Shown: in pieces, positions 8,948 to 18,034 of the stretch
Numbering within the stretch: position 1 is the first letter of the stretch
Layout: each line of letters begins with the position of its first letter
From: Verrucomicrobiota bacterium JB024
GTDB taxonomy: Bacteria; Verrucomicrobiota; Verrucomicrobiia; Opitutales; Cerasicoccaceae
Direction of reading: 5' to 3'
DNA length: 64,000 nt
Assembly (NCBI GenBank): GCA_030673825.1
Contig: JAUTCS010000083.1
Location: forward strand, 1 to 64,000
Notes under the pieces: model-generated
Told to the model about the DNA's origin: nothing
The model's database searches: none
Seen by the model: only the letters and a program-made list of their open reading frames with translations
Program-made: the position numbers and the translations under genes

Positions 8948-10285
8948 ATGAGTGGGTCAGCAGAGGGGTTCCCCGAGGGCGAAATACCAGCACGTTACAA
9001 GTTTTTCTCGCCCCAGGCGTGGCGGTGCTACGCGCTGTTTCTGCTGGGGGCGGCTCTCATCGGGGTGGCGGCGACCCTCTTTACCTGGCTGGAACACTGG
9101 TCCGGCAAGTACCTGGACTGGGCGAACGAGACCTCATGGGTGATCCCGTTCGTGACCGCGCCGCTGGGGCTGATGCTGATCATTTTCATTCGCGACCGCG
9201 TGTTCGACGGGACGCAGGGGACGGGCATCCCGCAGACCATCGCGGCGCTGAAGATGCCCGCTGGGCCGACGCGACGCTATCTGCTCTCGATTCGCATCGC
9301 CATCGGCAAGTTTTTCCTGACCGCGCTGGGGCTGTTTTGCGGGGCCTCGATCGGGCGCGAGGGGCCGACGGTGCAGATCGGCGCGAGCATTCTCAGCTCG
9401 ATCAGCCACCTGGCTAAGTTCCCCCGCCAGCTCGTCGAGCGGGGGCTGATCCTGGGCGGGGGCGCGGCGGGGATCGCCGCCTCCTTCAACGCGCCGGTGG
9501 CGGGTACGGTCTTTGCCTTCGAGGAGATCGGGCGTTCCTTTGAAAAGCACAACGCCAGCACGATCGTGCTGACGGTGGCGATTTCCTGTCAGGTGGTGTT
9601 GTGGTGCCTGGGCGGGTTTTATCTGTTTTACGGGGAGGTCGATACCGCGCTGGTGACGGTGACGGGGTGGGCGGCGCTGCTGCTGATTGCCGTGCTGTTG
9701 GGGGCGCTGGGCGGGCTTTTTGCCAAGTGTCTGCTGTTCCTGGCTGGCCGGTGCGTGAACCTCTGGGTGACGCATCCGTACCGGATGGCGGGGCTGCTGG
9801 GGTTGATCATCGGGCTGATCGGTCTGGCCTCGGGCGGGCTCAGCTACGGCAGCGGTTATGAGCACGCCAAACAAATCCTCATTGACGGGGAACAACTGCC
9901 GTGGTTTTATCCCTTTACCCGGATGCTGGCGACTTTCGCCACGCTCATGAGCGGGATACCTGGCGGGCTGTTCGACCCGACGCTTTCAGCGGGAGCGGGC
10001 TTTGGACAGCTGTTTGCCGATTGGTTCCCGACCGTGCCCCCGCAGGCGATTATCCTGTTGGCCATGGTATCGTTTTTCTCGGGCGTGGTGCAGAGTCCCA
10101 TCACCTCGGCTACCATTCTGGTCGAGATGACCAGTGCCTACGAAATGATTCTGCCGTTATTGATCGCCGCTATTATCGCTTACGAGTTCTCGCACATGAT
10201 CTGCCGCAATTCGCTTTACGAAGAAATATCCGAGACCTTCCTGAGGGTCTTCCGTGAACGCCACGGAAAGGAGATGGCGTCATAA
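8948..10285 (+). CDS. ClC-family chloride channel/antiporter, without CBS domains
   Basis: A 445-residue polytopic membrane protein. The three ClC selectivity-filter signatures are present: GTGIPQ at about 91-96, GREGPTV at about 136-142 with the gating Glu, and GGLFDPTLSAGAGFG near residue 350. It ends after the transmembrane domain, so there are no regulatory CBS domains. It probably moves chloride or fluoride-like anions as a homodimer. A second, longer ClC gene follows after a short gap on the same strand, suggesting co-transcription. Confidence 0.93.
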   Translation: MSGSAEGFPEGEIPARYKFFSPQAWRCYALFLLGAALIGVAATLFTWLEHWSGKYLDWANETSWVIPFVTAPLGLMLIIFIRDRVFDGTQGTGIPQTIAALKMPAGPTRRYLLSIRIAIGKFFLTALGLFCGASIGREGPTVQIGASILSSISHLAKFPRQLVERGLILGGGAAGIAASFNAPVAGTVFAFEEIGRSFEKHNASTIVLTVAISCQVVLWCLGGFYLFYGEVDTALVTVTGWAALLLIAVLLGALGGLFAKCLLFLAGRCVNLWVTHPYRMAGLLGLIIGLIGLASGGLSYGSGYEHAKQILIDGEQLPWFYPFTRMLATFATLMSGIPGGLFDPTLSAGAGFGQLFADWFPTVPPQAIILLAMVSFFSGVVQSPITSATILVEMTSAYEMILPLLIAAIIAYEFSHMICRNSLYEEISETFLRVFRERHGKEMAS

Positions 10286-10320
10286 AGGCCCCGTTCGGAC
10301 TTCATGGTTTTCCCGACTGG

Positions 10321-12099
10321 TTGCGCCGCAGGTTCTCGGACAATCAGCGCTTTTTGATCCTCTGCACGATCGCCGGCGTCCTGTGCGGTCTGGCGGCGGT
10401 CGGGTTTCACCTGGCGATCCACCACACCTTTGAGCTGGTTTGGCGTCTCTCCGAGATGACCGGACCGGTCTGGTTCTGGGTCGTGATGCCGTTGATGCCC
10501 GCTACTGGCGGGCTCGTTGTGGGGCTGTTCCTGTGGAAGGTCTCCCCGAGCGCCTCGGGCAGCGGTATCCCGCAGACCAAGGCCGCGTACTACAACGATT
10601 TCGGCCGCATCACCCTCAAGGACGGCTTTTTCCGGTTCCTGCTCGGGACAATCTTCATCGGGATGGGTAACGCACTCGGTCGCGAAGGCCCGACCGTGCA
10701 CATGTGCGCGGCCATTTCCTCGACGCTGGGCCGTTGGGCCGGGCTGGCCAAGGCCCGCGTGCAGGCCATGGTGCCGGTCGGGATGGGGGCGGGGATTGCC
10801 GCCGCCTTTAACGCTCCACTATCGGCCATCTTCTTTGTTTTTGAGGAACTGCTCTCGGACTTCAGCACCAAGGCTCTGGGCGGGATCGTCATCGCCGTGG
10901 TCGTGGCCGCGGCGGTCTCCCGCAGCATCCTCGGGGAGGACCCGGTCCTTCAGGTTGGACTGGCCGAGGACAATGTGCGCACCGCGTGGTGGATGCTCGT
11001 TTCGATCCCGCTGGGGGTGGCCTCGGGCTTCATCGGGTCGGGCTTCGTTACCACGCTGTTGAAGGCCCGCCAGATCAATGCCCAGTGCACAGGTCTCCCG
11101 GTGTGGCTCAAGCCCGCCATTGGTGGTCTCAGCATGGGGATCGTCGGCGTGATCGCTTTCGCCTTCACGGGGATTTTCGGTGATCCACAGACGGGGGTCT
11201 TCAGTATCGGTTACAACAGCTTGGACGCGGCCTTCGAGGGGCGGTTGGTGTTGGTCGTGCTGCTGGCACTGTTCATCTTCAAGTTTATCGCCGTCATCAT
11301 CAGCTACTCGGCCGGGGGCAGCGGCGGTCTGTTCTCCCCGACGCTCTTTCTGGGTGGCATGCTCGGGGGGATTTTCGGGGTGGGGCTGCTGGCCCTGCAC
11401 ACGCACCTGGACTGGTTCGGTGGCCTGCCGCGCAACGAGGACGTCGTCGGGGCCTGCGTGCTTCTGGGCATGGGCGCGATGTTCGCTTCAATCATCCGCT
11501 GCCCGATCACCTCGCTGGTCATCATCTTTGAGATGACGCGCAACTACTCCTTTATCCTGCCCCTGATCGCGGGCAACATGATCGCGTACTTCATTTCGGC
11601 CAAGCGGCGGACCATCCCGCTCTACGACGCGCTGCTGGTGCAGGACGGGGTCACGCTGCGCAAGATGCCCAGCTATCAGGGCATGCGCGACTACCAGAAC
11701 CTGCCGGTCAGCGCCATCATGACGCACGACTGCGTGTGTGTGGACGGTTCGCTCAACAGCGCCCAGAACCTCGAAAAGCTCGGTACGCGCAAGCACCACG
11801 GCTACCCGGTGATCAATGCCGAGGGGGCTCTGTGCGGCATGATCACACACCACGAAATGCTGGAGCACGTCGAGCATGGTCTGGATGACCCGCTGGCCAA
11901 GCTTGTGCTGGAGCAAAAGCTGGTGGCGGTCAACCCGGACACCTCGATCCGCGCCGTGGCCGCCCAGCTCATCAAAGAGGACGTCCTCCAGGTTCCGGTC
12001 GTCAGCCAGAAGGACAGTACAAAGCTGCTTGGCATCGTCACCCTGCACGACATCGCCCGTCAGCAGAACGCCGTCACCGAACAGGTCGGCCGCGAGTAG
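10321..12099 (+). CDS. ClC-family chloride channel/antiporter with C-terminal CBS pair
   Basis: 592 residues from the first possible TTG. Signatures are GSGIPQT (about 80-86), GREGPTV (about 120-126) and GGLFSPTLFLGGM. After the membrane domain two CBS motifs follow from about residue 465 (VSAIMTHDCVCVDG and LVAVNPDTSIRAVAAQL), which usually bind adenosine nucleotides and regulate the channel. The start is uncertain: no ATG lies in frame. The reading frame stays open upstream to about 10282, where an ATA sits 10 bases after an AGGAG, so the true start may be a rare ATA or the TTG at 10321. Confidence 0.9.
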   Translation: MRRRFSDNQRFLILCTIAGVLCGLAAVGFHLAIHHTFELVWRLSEMTGPVWFWVVMPLMPATGGLVVGLFLWKVSPSASGSGIPQTKAAYYNDFGRITLKDGFFRFLLGTIFIGMGNALGREGPTVHMCAAISSTLGRWAGLAKARVQAMVPVGMGAGIAAAFNAPLSAIFFVFEELLSDFSTKALGGIVIAVVVAAAVSRSILGEDPVLQVGLAEDNVRTAWWMLVSIPLGVASGFIGSGFVTTLLKARQINAQCTGLPVWLKPAIGGLSMGIVGVIAFAFTGIFGDPQTGVFSIGYNSLDAAFEGRLVLVVLLALFIFKFIAVIISYSAGGSGGLFSPTLFLGGMLGGIFGVGLLALHTHLDWFGGLPRNEDVVGACVLLGMGAMFASIIRCPITSLVIIFEMTRNYSFILPLIAGNMIAYFISAKRRTIPLYDALLVQDGVTLRKMPSYQGMRDYQNLPVSAIMTHDCVCVDGSLNSAQNLEKLGTRKHHGYPVINAEGALCGMITHHEMLEHVEHGLDDPLAKLVLEQKLVAVNPDTSIRAVAAQLIKEDVLQVPVVSQKDSTKLLGIVTLHDIARQQNAVTEQVGRE

Positions 12100-12121
12100 G
12101 GGAGGACAGCGTCCTGTACCT

Positions 12122-13393
12122 TTACGCTTCCCGCGCCTCGGGATAGACGGCGGCGACGGCTTCGTAATCTTCGTCGAGGGCGAGGGCCTGCTTGGCGCGC
12201 TTGAGCGCGAGCCGGGCATGGGCTTCGGCGATGGGCTTCATGTCCTCGTCCATCTCTGCCAGGGCGCGGAAGGCCTTCTGCAGGCGGATCATGACCTCGC
12301 GCATAGTGGCGCCGTCCCGGGCGATGCCGATAAAGGCGTCGTCAAAGAGTGCGTCGAGCCCGACGGCCGGAGCCTCCAGTCGGTCGTAGCGTTTGGCCTG
12401 ATCGGAGTCGGTCTTCTCCGTATCGTCCGGGTCGGTCTGGCTCCAGTGGTGCAGCAGGCGCACGAGTTGGCCGGTGATCTGGATGGCAGTGCCCGGGTCG
12501 TTGACGGCGGGAGAGAGCGCCCGGCTGGCGATCTCCGAGAGCACGACGAAGCCGAAGCGCGGGTCCTCGTCGAAGAGCCGCTGTCCGCCCAGGTGAAAAG
12601 CCCGTTCCAGCCGCGTGCGTTCCTTGTCGTCAAGCTCCTCCGGCCCGTCCGCAATTCGGGCTACCACTCGCTCCGGGGTGACGAACGCCCCCGGCAGCAC
12701 ATAGACGCGGACCTTCGCGTCCGCCTGCTCAGCCCATTTTTGCAGAAAGGCCCAGTCCACGTGCTGGAGGTAGCCGATGGGGGAGAGGCGGATTTCAGTG
12801 CCCTCGTCCGATTCCTCCGGGGTACGCGCCTGCCAGAGCCAGGAGCGCTGATGGCGTCCGATGGCGCGCAGGGTGGCGGCCTCGACTTTTTCCAGTGTCA
12901 TGCCCAGCCGCCCGAGCCGGGCGATCCGGTCCACCCAGCGGATGAAGGTCATGATGACGACCCAGAAGACGATCAGCGTCATCACGAGCAGGAAGAAGCG
13001 CCCCGAGCCGCTGTAAAAGCCGTTCATGAGCGCGAGCACGGCGATGACGGAAAACAGGAACGCCCCGATAAACGTGGAGAGCGCGTTCTGCGAAACGTCG
13101 TCCGCGATAATCAGCGGAAAAGTGCGGGGCGTGGCGGTCTTGCTGGCCGACGAGTAGGCCGAGACCATGGCCCCGACGGCGAACACGGCGATGGCCAGCA
13201 TGCCCGAGCTGAGGACCCCGAGCAGGATCTGGAGCGACTCGCGACTGATCTCTGGCACGTACTCACTGTCCACCCACTGGCCTAGCAGATAGGCCGTAGC
13301 CGTCCCGACGATGGAGACGATGCACATAATCAGCGGGCGGACCCAAAGAGCCTCGGCCAGCCGGTTGCGGATAAACTGTAGGGTGCTGAGCAT
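12122..13393 (-). CDS. DUF2254 family integral membrane protein
   Basis: A 423-residue protein with about four membrane helices in the first 160 residues (including LLGVLSSGMLAIAVFAVGAMV) and a long soluble C-terminal half. The segment VSAYSSASKTATPRTFPLI and the later ALSPAVNDPGTAIQ are hallmarks of DUF2254. The function of the family is unknown; it is found in inner membranes. It converges on the ClC pair with only 22 bp between the stops. Confidence 0.85.
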   Translation of the reverse strand: MLSTLQFIRNRLAEALWVRPLIMCIVSIVGTATAYLLGQWVDSEYVPEISRESLQILLGVLSSGMLAIAVFAVGAMVSAYSSASKTATPRTFPLIIADDVSQNALSTFIGAFLFSVIAVLALMNGFYSGSGRFFLLVMTLIVFWVVIMTFIRWVDRIARLGRLGMTLEKVEAATLRAIGRHQRSWLWQARTPEESDEGTEIRLSPIGYLQHVDWAFLQKWAEQADAKVRVYVLPGAFVTPERVVARIADGPEELDDKERTRLERAFHLGGQRLFDEDPRFGFVVLSEIASRALSPAVNDPGTAIQITGQLVRLLHHWSQTDPDDTEKTDSDQAKRYDRLEAPAVGLDALFDDAFIGIARDGATMREVMIRLQKAFRALAEMDEDMKPIAEAHARLALKRAKQALALDEDYEAVAAVYPEAREA

Positions 13394-13459
13394 GGGGACT
13401 TTACTAACAACTAGTCAGTTCCCCCCGTCCTGCAACCCGCAAGCGGTTCTTCTGCGCCA

Positions 13460-13491
13460 GAGGGGCCGTCGCCGTACGGGCGGAGCCCCTC
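13460..13491. repeat. GC-rich inverted repeat between divergent-direction genes
   Basis: Arms GAGGGGC (13460-13466) and GCCCCTC (13485-13491), with a further CCG/CGG pairing inside. It lies just beyond the stop of the SurA-like gene (minus strand). There is no T run, so it is at best a weak terminator. Confidence 0.4.
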
Positions 13492-13510
13492 ATTGCTGCT
13501 CCAGCCGGAG

Positions 13511-14575
13511 TCAGCTTTCGGTCTCGTTGGCGCCGAGCTGCATCTGCATGGTGCCGGGAGAGCTTTTCATGCCGCCGGCTTCTTTTAGGAAGTACTTGAT
13601 GTAGGCGTTTTTGCGGAGGCGCTCGATCCAGCGCTGCTGGGCCTGGCGGGCGAGCTGCGCGGTGATTTCCTGCTCGATCTCGCCGCGGACCTTTTCCAGT
13701 TCCTTGATCCCGGCGGAGCGTTTTTCCTTCACCTGAAGGATGTAAATGTAATCCCCGACCACGATGGGCTGGGAGTAGTTGCCCTCATCGAGGGCAAAGG
13801 CCTGGTCGGCCAGCTCGGGGATGAGGTCGGCGCGGCTGATCCAGCCCCAGTCGCCGCCGTCGTCGCGCTGATCGTCCTGGCTGTAGGTCTTGGCCAACTC
13901 GGCGAAGTCCTCGCCCGCGGCGAGCTTCTGCATGATCTCGTCGGCGGTCTGCTGGAGCAGATCGGGGTTTTCCCCGGCGATGGGCACGAGCATGATCATG
14001 CTCAGGTTGACGCCTTCTTCTTCGAAGTAGCGGCTCTTGTTCTTCTGGTAATACTCCTCGATCTTGCGGGGGCTGACGGCGGTCTGGGAGGGCAGGGACT
14101 GCATGCGCATGTAGGAGACGATGATGTCCTCCTTGAGGCTGTCGCGGAAGTCCATCTCGCTCTTACCCTGGTAGCGCAGGAACTCCAGGAAGGCCGAGCG
14201 GTCGCCGTTGAACTCCTTGGTCACGTAGTCGTCGAACTCCTTTTGCAGGTACGTGTCGGGGATGTGGGCGCCCTTGTCGTAAAAGTCGCGGATGATGAGG
14301 ATGCGGTCCACCAGGTTCTGGAGAATCTCGCGGGTGACGACAGCGATGTTCTTGTCGAACTCGAAGCGCGTGCGCGAGTTCATGCGGATCTGGGGAATCA
14401 GCGGGGTGACTTCCTTGCGCAGTTCCTCCAGCGTGATGATCTTATCCTCGACCTGGGCGGCGATCCCGTTGGTGAACTTGACGTCCCAGTCATTTTTGGG
14501 GGCCAATTGTGCGCGCAGCCCGCACGCCGTGGTCAGGAGCACGGCGCAGAGGGTGAAGGTGGAAAGTTTTACCAT
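13511..14575 (-). CDS. SurA-like periplasmic peptidyl-prolyl isomerase/chaperone
   Basis: 354 residues from an ATG at 14575, chosen because it directly precedes a signal peptide (MVKLSTFTLCAVLL) and the longer frame adds an unlikely leader. An N-terminal SurA-like helical domain (GIAAQVEDKIITLEELRKEV) is followed by one parvulin-type PPIC domain at roughly 170-290 (AGEDFAELAKTYSQD, GDWGWISRADLIPEL). SurA of E. coli has two parvulin domains; one is common elsewhere. It likely helps fold outer-membrane proteins. It lies just downstream of mfd on the same strand with a 30-bp gap. Confidence 0.88.
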   Translation of the reverse strand: MVKLSTFTLCAVLLTTACGLRAQLAPKNDWDVKFTNGIAAQVEDKIITLEELRKEVTPLIPQIRMNSRTRFEFDKNIAVVTREILQNLVDRILIIRDFYDKGAHIPDTYLQKEFDDYVTKEFNGDRSAFLEFLRYQGKSEMDFRDSLKEDIIVSYMRMQSLPSQTAVSPRKIEEYYQKNKSRYFEEEGVNLSMIMLVPIAGENPDLLQQTADEIMQKLAAGEDFAELAKTYSQDDQRDDGGDWGWISRADLIPELADQAFALDEGNYSQPIVVGDYIYILQVKEKRSAGIKELEKVRGEIEQEITAQLARQAQQRWIERLRKNAYIKYFLKEAGGMKSSPGTMQMQLGANETES

Positions 14576-14605
14576 GGGTGGATAAAAAAAATCGGGCCAC
14601 ACGCC

Positions 14606-17600
14606 TCAGGCGGACGTCTGGTTCGGGAGGGTTTTGAGGAAAGTCTGTATCTCGGTCAACTTAGCCAGCGGTTTTTTGGCGGTCAAGCGGGGAAACCGGT
14701 TGCCGATCTGGACATAGGCACCCTCGCGGGCGTTGGCCAGGCGGCATTTTAAGCGGTTACCTTCTGTTTCGACGAGGCTGATGCCATTTCGTTCAGCCAG
14801 GCAGCGAATTTCCGTCATTTTCAGCAGGCACTTGACCGGGTCGGGCCAGGGGCCGAAGCGGTCCTTCATCTCGGCGGCGGCCTCGGAGACCTGCTCCAGC
14901 GAGGAGGCCAGGGCCAGACGGCGGTAAAAATCGATGCGCAGGCGGGCCTCGCCGATGTACGGCACAGGGATAAAGGCCTCGACCACCTCGCCGCGCTGGT
15001 CGGAGAGCTCGTCGGCCTTGAGCGCCTGAAAGCGGTCCGGGGTCTCCTGCGTGGCCTCGCCCTCGCGGTACTCGCCCACCAGCACGAAGTCCAGTCGCAC
15101 ATTGGCCCGGATAAGGGCGGCGGTGCTGTCGCCCTTGAGCCGGGCCACGCTCTGGCGCAGCAGTTGGCAGTATAAATCGAACCCGACCCCCGCGATATGG
15201 CCGCTCTGCTGGGCCCCGAGGATGTTCCCGGCCCCGCGCAGCTCCAGGTCGCGCATGGCGATGCGGAACCCGGCCCCGAGCTGGTTAAACTGCCGGATCG
15301 CGCCCAGGCGTTTGCGGGCCACGTCGAGCAGCCGGGTGTGCCGGTGCAGAAGCAGGTAGGCGAAGGCCTGCCGGTTGAAGCGGCCCACGCGTCCGCGCAG
15401 TTGGTAGAGCTGGGACAACCCGAAACGGTCCGCCCCCTCGATGATGATCGTGTTGGAGTTGGGAATATCCAGGCCGGACTCGATGATGGTGGTGGACACG
15501 AGCACGTCGAATTCCCCGGCCACGAAGCGCGTCATGACCTTTTCCAACTGGCCCTGCTCCATCTGCCCGTGACCGACGCCGATGCGCAGGTCGGGCATCA
15601 TCTCCTGCAGGCGGTTGGCTACCACATCGATGGTGGTGACGCGGTTGTGCAGGTAAAAGACCTGTCCGCCCCGGCGCACCTCGAACTCGATGGCCTCCTT
15701 GACCAGCTTGGGGTCGTAGGCTTTGACAATGGTCTGGATGGGCAGACGGTCGCGCGGTGGAGTCTCGATCACGCTCATTTCCCGCGCCCCCACCAACGCG
15801 AAGTACAGGGTGCGCGGGATGGGGGTGGCGCTCATGCTGAGCACGTCGATGTGGTGGCGCATGAGCTTGAGCTTTTCCTTCTGACGCACGCCGAAGCGGT
15901 GCTCCTCGTCGATGATGAGCAGCCCCAGGTCGCGGAAGTGCACGGCCTTGCCGATGAGGCTGTGCGTGCCCACCACGATGTCGATGTCGCCCTGCTGGAG
16001 CTGGCGCTTGATCTCGGTCTGTTGCCGCCCGGTGCGGAAGCCGCTCAGCATCTCCACCGTGATCGGGTAGTCCGCGAAGCGCTCCTTGAAGTTGTTGAAC
16101 ATCTGCTGGCAAAGGACCGTCGTGGGGAGCATGACGGCGACCTGCTTGCCGTCGAGGACGGCCTTCATGGCGGCGCGCAGGGCCACCTCGGTCTTGCCGA
16201 AGCCCACGTCCCCGCAGATCAGCCGGTCCATGGGCTGGGGCTTTTCCATGTCGGCCTTGGTGGCGTTGATGGCGGTGAGCTGGTCGGGCGTCTCGCGGTA
16301 GGGGAAGGCGTCCTCGAAGCTGTGCTGCCAGGGCTGGTCCGAGGTAAAGGCGTGGCCAGGGCGCGAATTACGTTCGGCCTGGAGCGAAAGGAGCTGCGCG
16401 GCCAAATCGAGCGTGGCCCGTTCGGCGGCGCGACGGGTCTTGTCCCAGGCGTTGGTGCCGAGGCGTCCGAGCTTGGGGGAGGCTTTGGAGAGGCCGACGT
16501 AGCGGCTGAGCAGGTGGCTCTCGTGCAGGCGCACATGCAGGGTGATGCCCTCGTCGAACTCCAGCGAGATGACCTCCTCCTCCTTTTTGCCGGTGTCGAT
16601 GCGCTGGAGCCCGCGAAAGATACACACCCCGTGCTGGAGGTGGACGAGGTAGTCCCCGTCGGCCAGCTCGGAAAAGTCCAGCAACTGGTCCACCTGGTGG
16701 CGTTCGGGCAGCTTGCGGCGGCGGCGGCTGATGTAGAGGCGCTTGCGGCCCGCCACTTCGGACTCGGTGACATAGACGACGCGCTCGTCCGCGTCGGCGA
16801 GGCGGAAGCCCTCGGGCATGTTCCCGCTTAAAAAGTCCGGCTTGAGCTTCGCCGCGGCGGGCGTCTCGGCCAGGATCTCGCGCAGCCGCGATTCCTCGCC
16901 GTCGGTGCGGCAGACGAAGCGCACCCGGTGCCCGTCGGCCTGCCACGTCAGCAGCTGGCGCAGGAACTTCGCCCGCGACTCGTTCCCGGCCTCCAGCCGG
17001 ACGATCCCGAGCTTGTCGGTGTCGGCGAAGGTCCGGTAGCCCTCCATCGACTCGGACTCGACGGCGCGGGCGGGCGTCCCGGCGGGGAAGAGGCTCTGCG
17101 CGGTCTCCACATCGGTCAGGCCGATCCAGTGGTCGCCCTGGCCCTCGCGGCGCTTGATCACCGTCTGGAAACTGCGGCTGGGGGCGGCGATGTTTTCGGG
17201 GATCTGGAAAAGGTCGGAGTAGGCGGCCTCCAGCTTGTCGGGCTGGCGCAGGACCCAGCGGACGTTGGGCGGCAGGTAGTCCAGCACGGTGCCGCGCTTG
17301 GGGGTGTCGAGTCCGGCGTGGGCGGAGGCGATGGTCAGCCATGCCACCGGGTCTTCGGAACGCTGGGTGGTAGGGTCAAAGGTCCGGATGGATTCGATCT
17401 CGTCGCCGAAAAAATCGATCCGCAGCGGTGCCGGGGCGTTCAGCGGGTACACGTCGATCAAGCCGCCGCGCACGGCGAATTGGCCGGGCGTCTCGCAAAC
17501 CGCCTCCGAGTCGTAGCCCAGCTCCGCGCCCAACCGGTCAACCAGGCCGGTAAGGGAAACGCGTTGGCCGGGCCGGAGCTTGACTTCGCCCCTGGCCATG

Positions 17601-18034
17601 GACTTGGGGTCCGGGCAGGCCTGGAAGAGCGCCGCCGGAGTGGTGGCCAGCACGAGGGGCGGGTGAGGGGCGTCCGGTGGACCGTCCTGCTTTGCCGCGT
17701 TGCCGGATTTTTTCGCTGCCGCTGTTGCTTCGCGCAGGGCGGTGAGGGCGGCGATTACGTCGCAGCGCAGCTCGAAGGCGCGCGGGTCGTCATCCTCCAG
17801 ATCGCCCATGTCGGGCAGGCGCTCCAGCCGGGGCGCGGGCCGTCCGCTCCACCCGGCGAACAGCTCCAGCGCGTCGGTCCAGGTCTCGATGCCCTTCCAC
17901 TCGGGCGCGAGCAGGACGGTCACGGGGGCTGGCTCGCGCCCGAGGAACTCTTCGGTCAGGGCGGGCACGGCGGCATCCGCCGCGCCGGTGATGAGCAGTT
18001 TGTCAAAAGAATCGGGCAGGGAAACCGGCTTCAT
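14606..18034 (-). CDS. mfd: Transcription-repair coupling factor Mfd
   Basis: 1142 residues from an ATG at 18034. It removes RNA polymerase stalled at DNA lesions and recruits UvrA. Visible parts in order: a UvrB-homologous N-terminal region; a CarD-like polymerase-interaction domain (LADGDYLVHLQHGVCIFRGL); the translocase motor with Walker A GDVGFGKTE, motif II DEEHRFG and motif VI QLRGRVGRFNR; and a C-terminal TRCF domain (YIGEARLRIDFYRRLA). The length is typical. The start codon overlaps the TGA of the upstream deacetylase gene as ATGA, so translation is probably coupled. Confidence 0.97.
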   Translation of the reverse strand: MKPVSLPDSFDKLLITGAADAAVPALTEEFLGREPAPVTVLLAPEWKGIETWTDALELFAGWSGRPAPRLERLPDMGDLEDDDPRAFELRCDVIAALTALREATAAAKKSGNAAKQDGPPDAPHPPLVLATTPAALFQACPDPKSMARGEVKLRPGQRVSLTGLVDRLGAELGYDSEAVCETPGQFAVRGGLIDVYPLNAPAPLRIDFFGDEIESIRTFDPTTQRSEDPVAWLTIASAHAGLDTPKRGTVLDYLPPNVRWVLRQPDKLEAAYSDLFQIPENIAAPSRSFQTVIKRREGQGDHWIGLTDVETAQSLFPAGTPARAVESESMEGYRTFADTDKLGIVRLEAGNESRAKFLRQLLTWQADGHRVRFVCRTDGEESRLREILAETPAAAKLKPDFLSGNMPEGFRLADADERVVYVTESEVAGRKRLYISRRRRKLPERHQVDQLLDFSELADGDYLVHLQHGVCIFRGLQRIDTGKKEEEVISLEFDEGITLHVRLHESHLLSRYVGLSKASPKLGRLGTNAWDKTRRAAERATLDLAAQLLSLQAERNSRPGHAFTSDQPWQHSFEDAFPYRETPDQLTAINATKADMEKPQPMDRLICGDVGFGKTEVALRAAMKAVLDGKQVAVMLPTTVLCQQMFNNFKERFADYPITVEMLSGFRTGRQQTEIKRQLQQGDIDIVVGTHSLIGKAVHFRDLGLLIIDEEHRFGVRQKEKLKLMRHHIDVLSMSATPIPRTLYFALVGAREMSVIETPPRDRLPIQTIVKAYDPKLVKEAIEFEVRRGGQVFYLHNRVTTIDVVANRLQEMMPDLRIGVGHGQMEQGQLEKVMTRFVAGEFDVLVSTTIIESGLDIPNSNTIIIEGADRFGLSQLYQLRGRVGRFNRQAFAYLLLHRHTRLLDVARKRLGAIRQFNQLGAGFRIAMRDLELRGAGNILGAQQSGHIAGVGFDLYCQLLRQSVARLKGDSTAALIRANVRLDFVLVGEYREGEATQETPDRFQALKADELSDQRGEVVEAFIPVPYIGEARLRIDFYRRLALASSLEQVSEAAAEMKDRFGPWPDPVKCLLKMTEIRCLAERNGISLVETEGNRLKCRLANAREGAYVQIGNRFPRLTAKKPLAKLTEIQTFLKTLPNQTSA

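Noticed and set aside
13460-13491. Rho-independent terminator for the SurA-like gene
   Set aside because: The hairpin lacks a T run on the minus strand, so it is kept only as an inverted repeat.
15197-16831. 544-residue open frame antisense to mfd
   Set aside because: It lies wholly opposite well-conserved Mfd coding sequence; high GC content removes stops on the other strand. The protein is a low-complexity His/Ala/Leu/Gly mix with no family resemblance.
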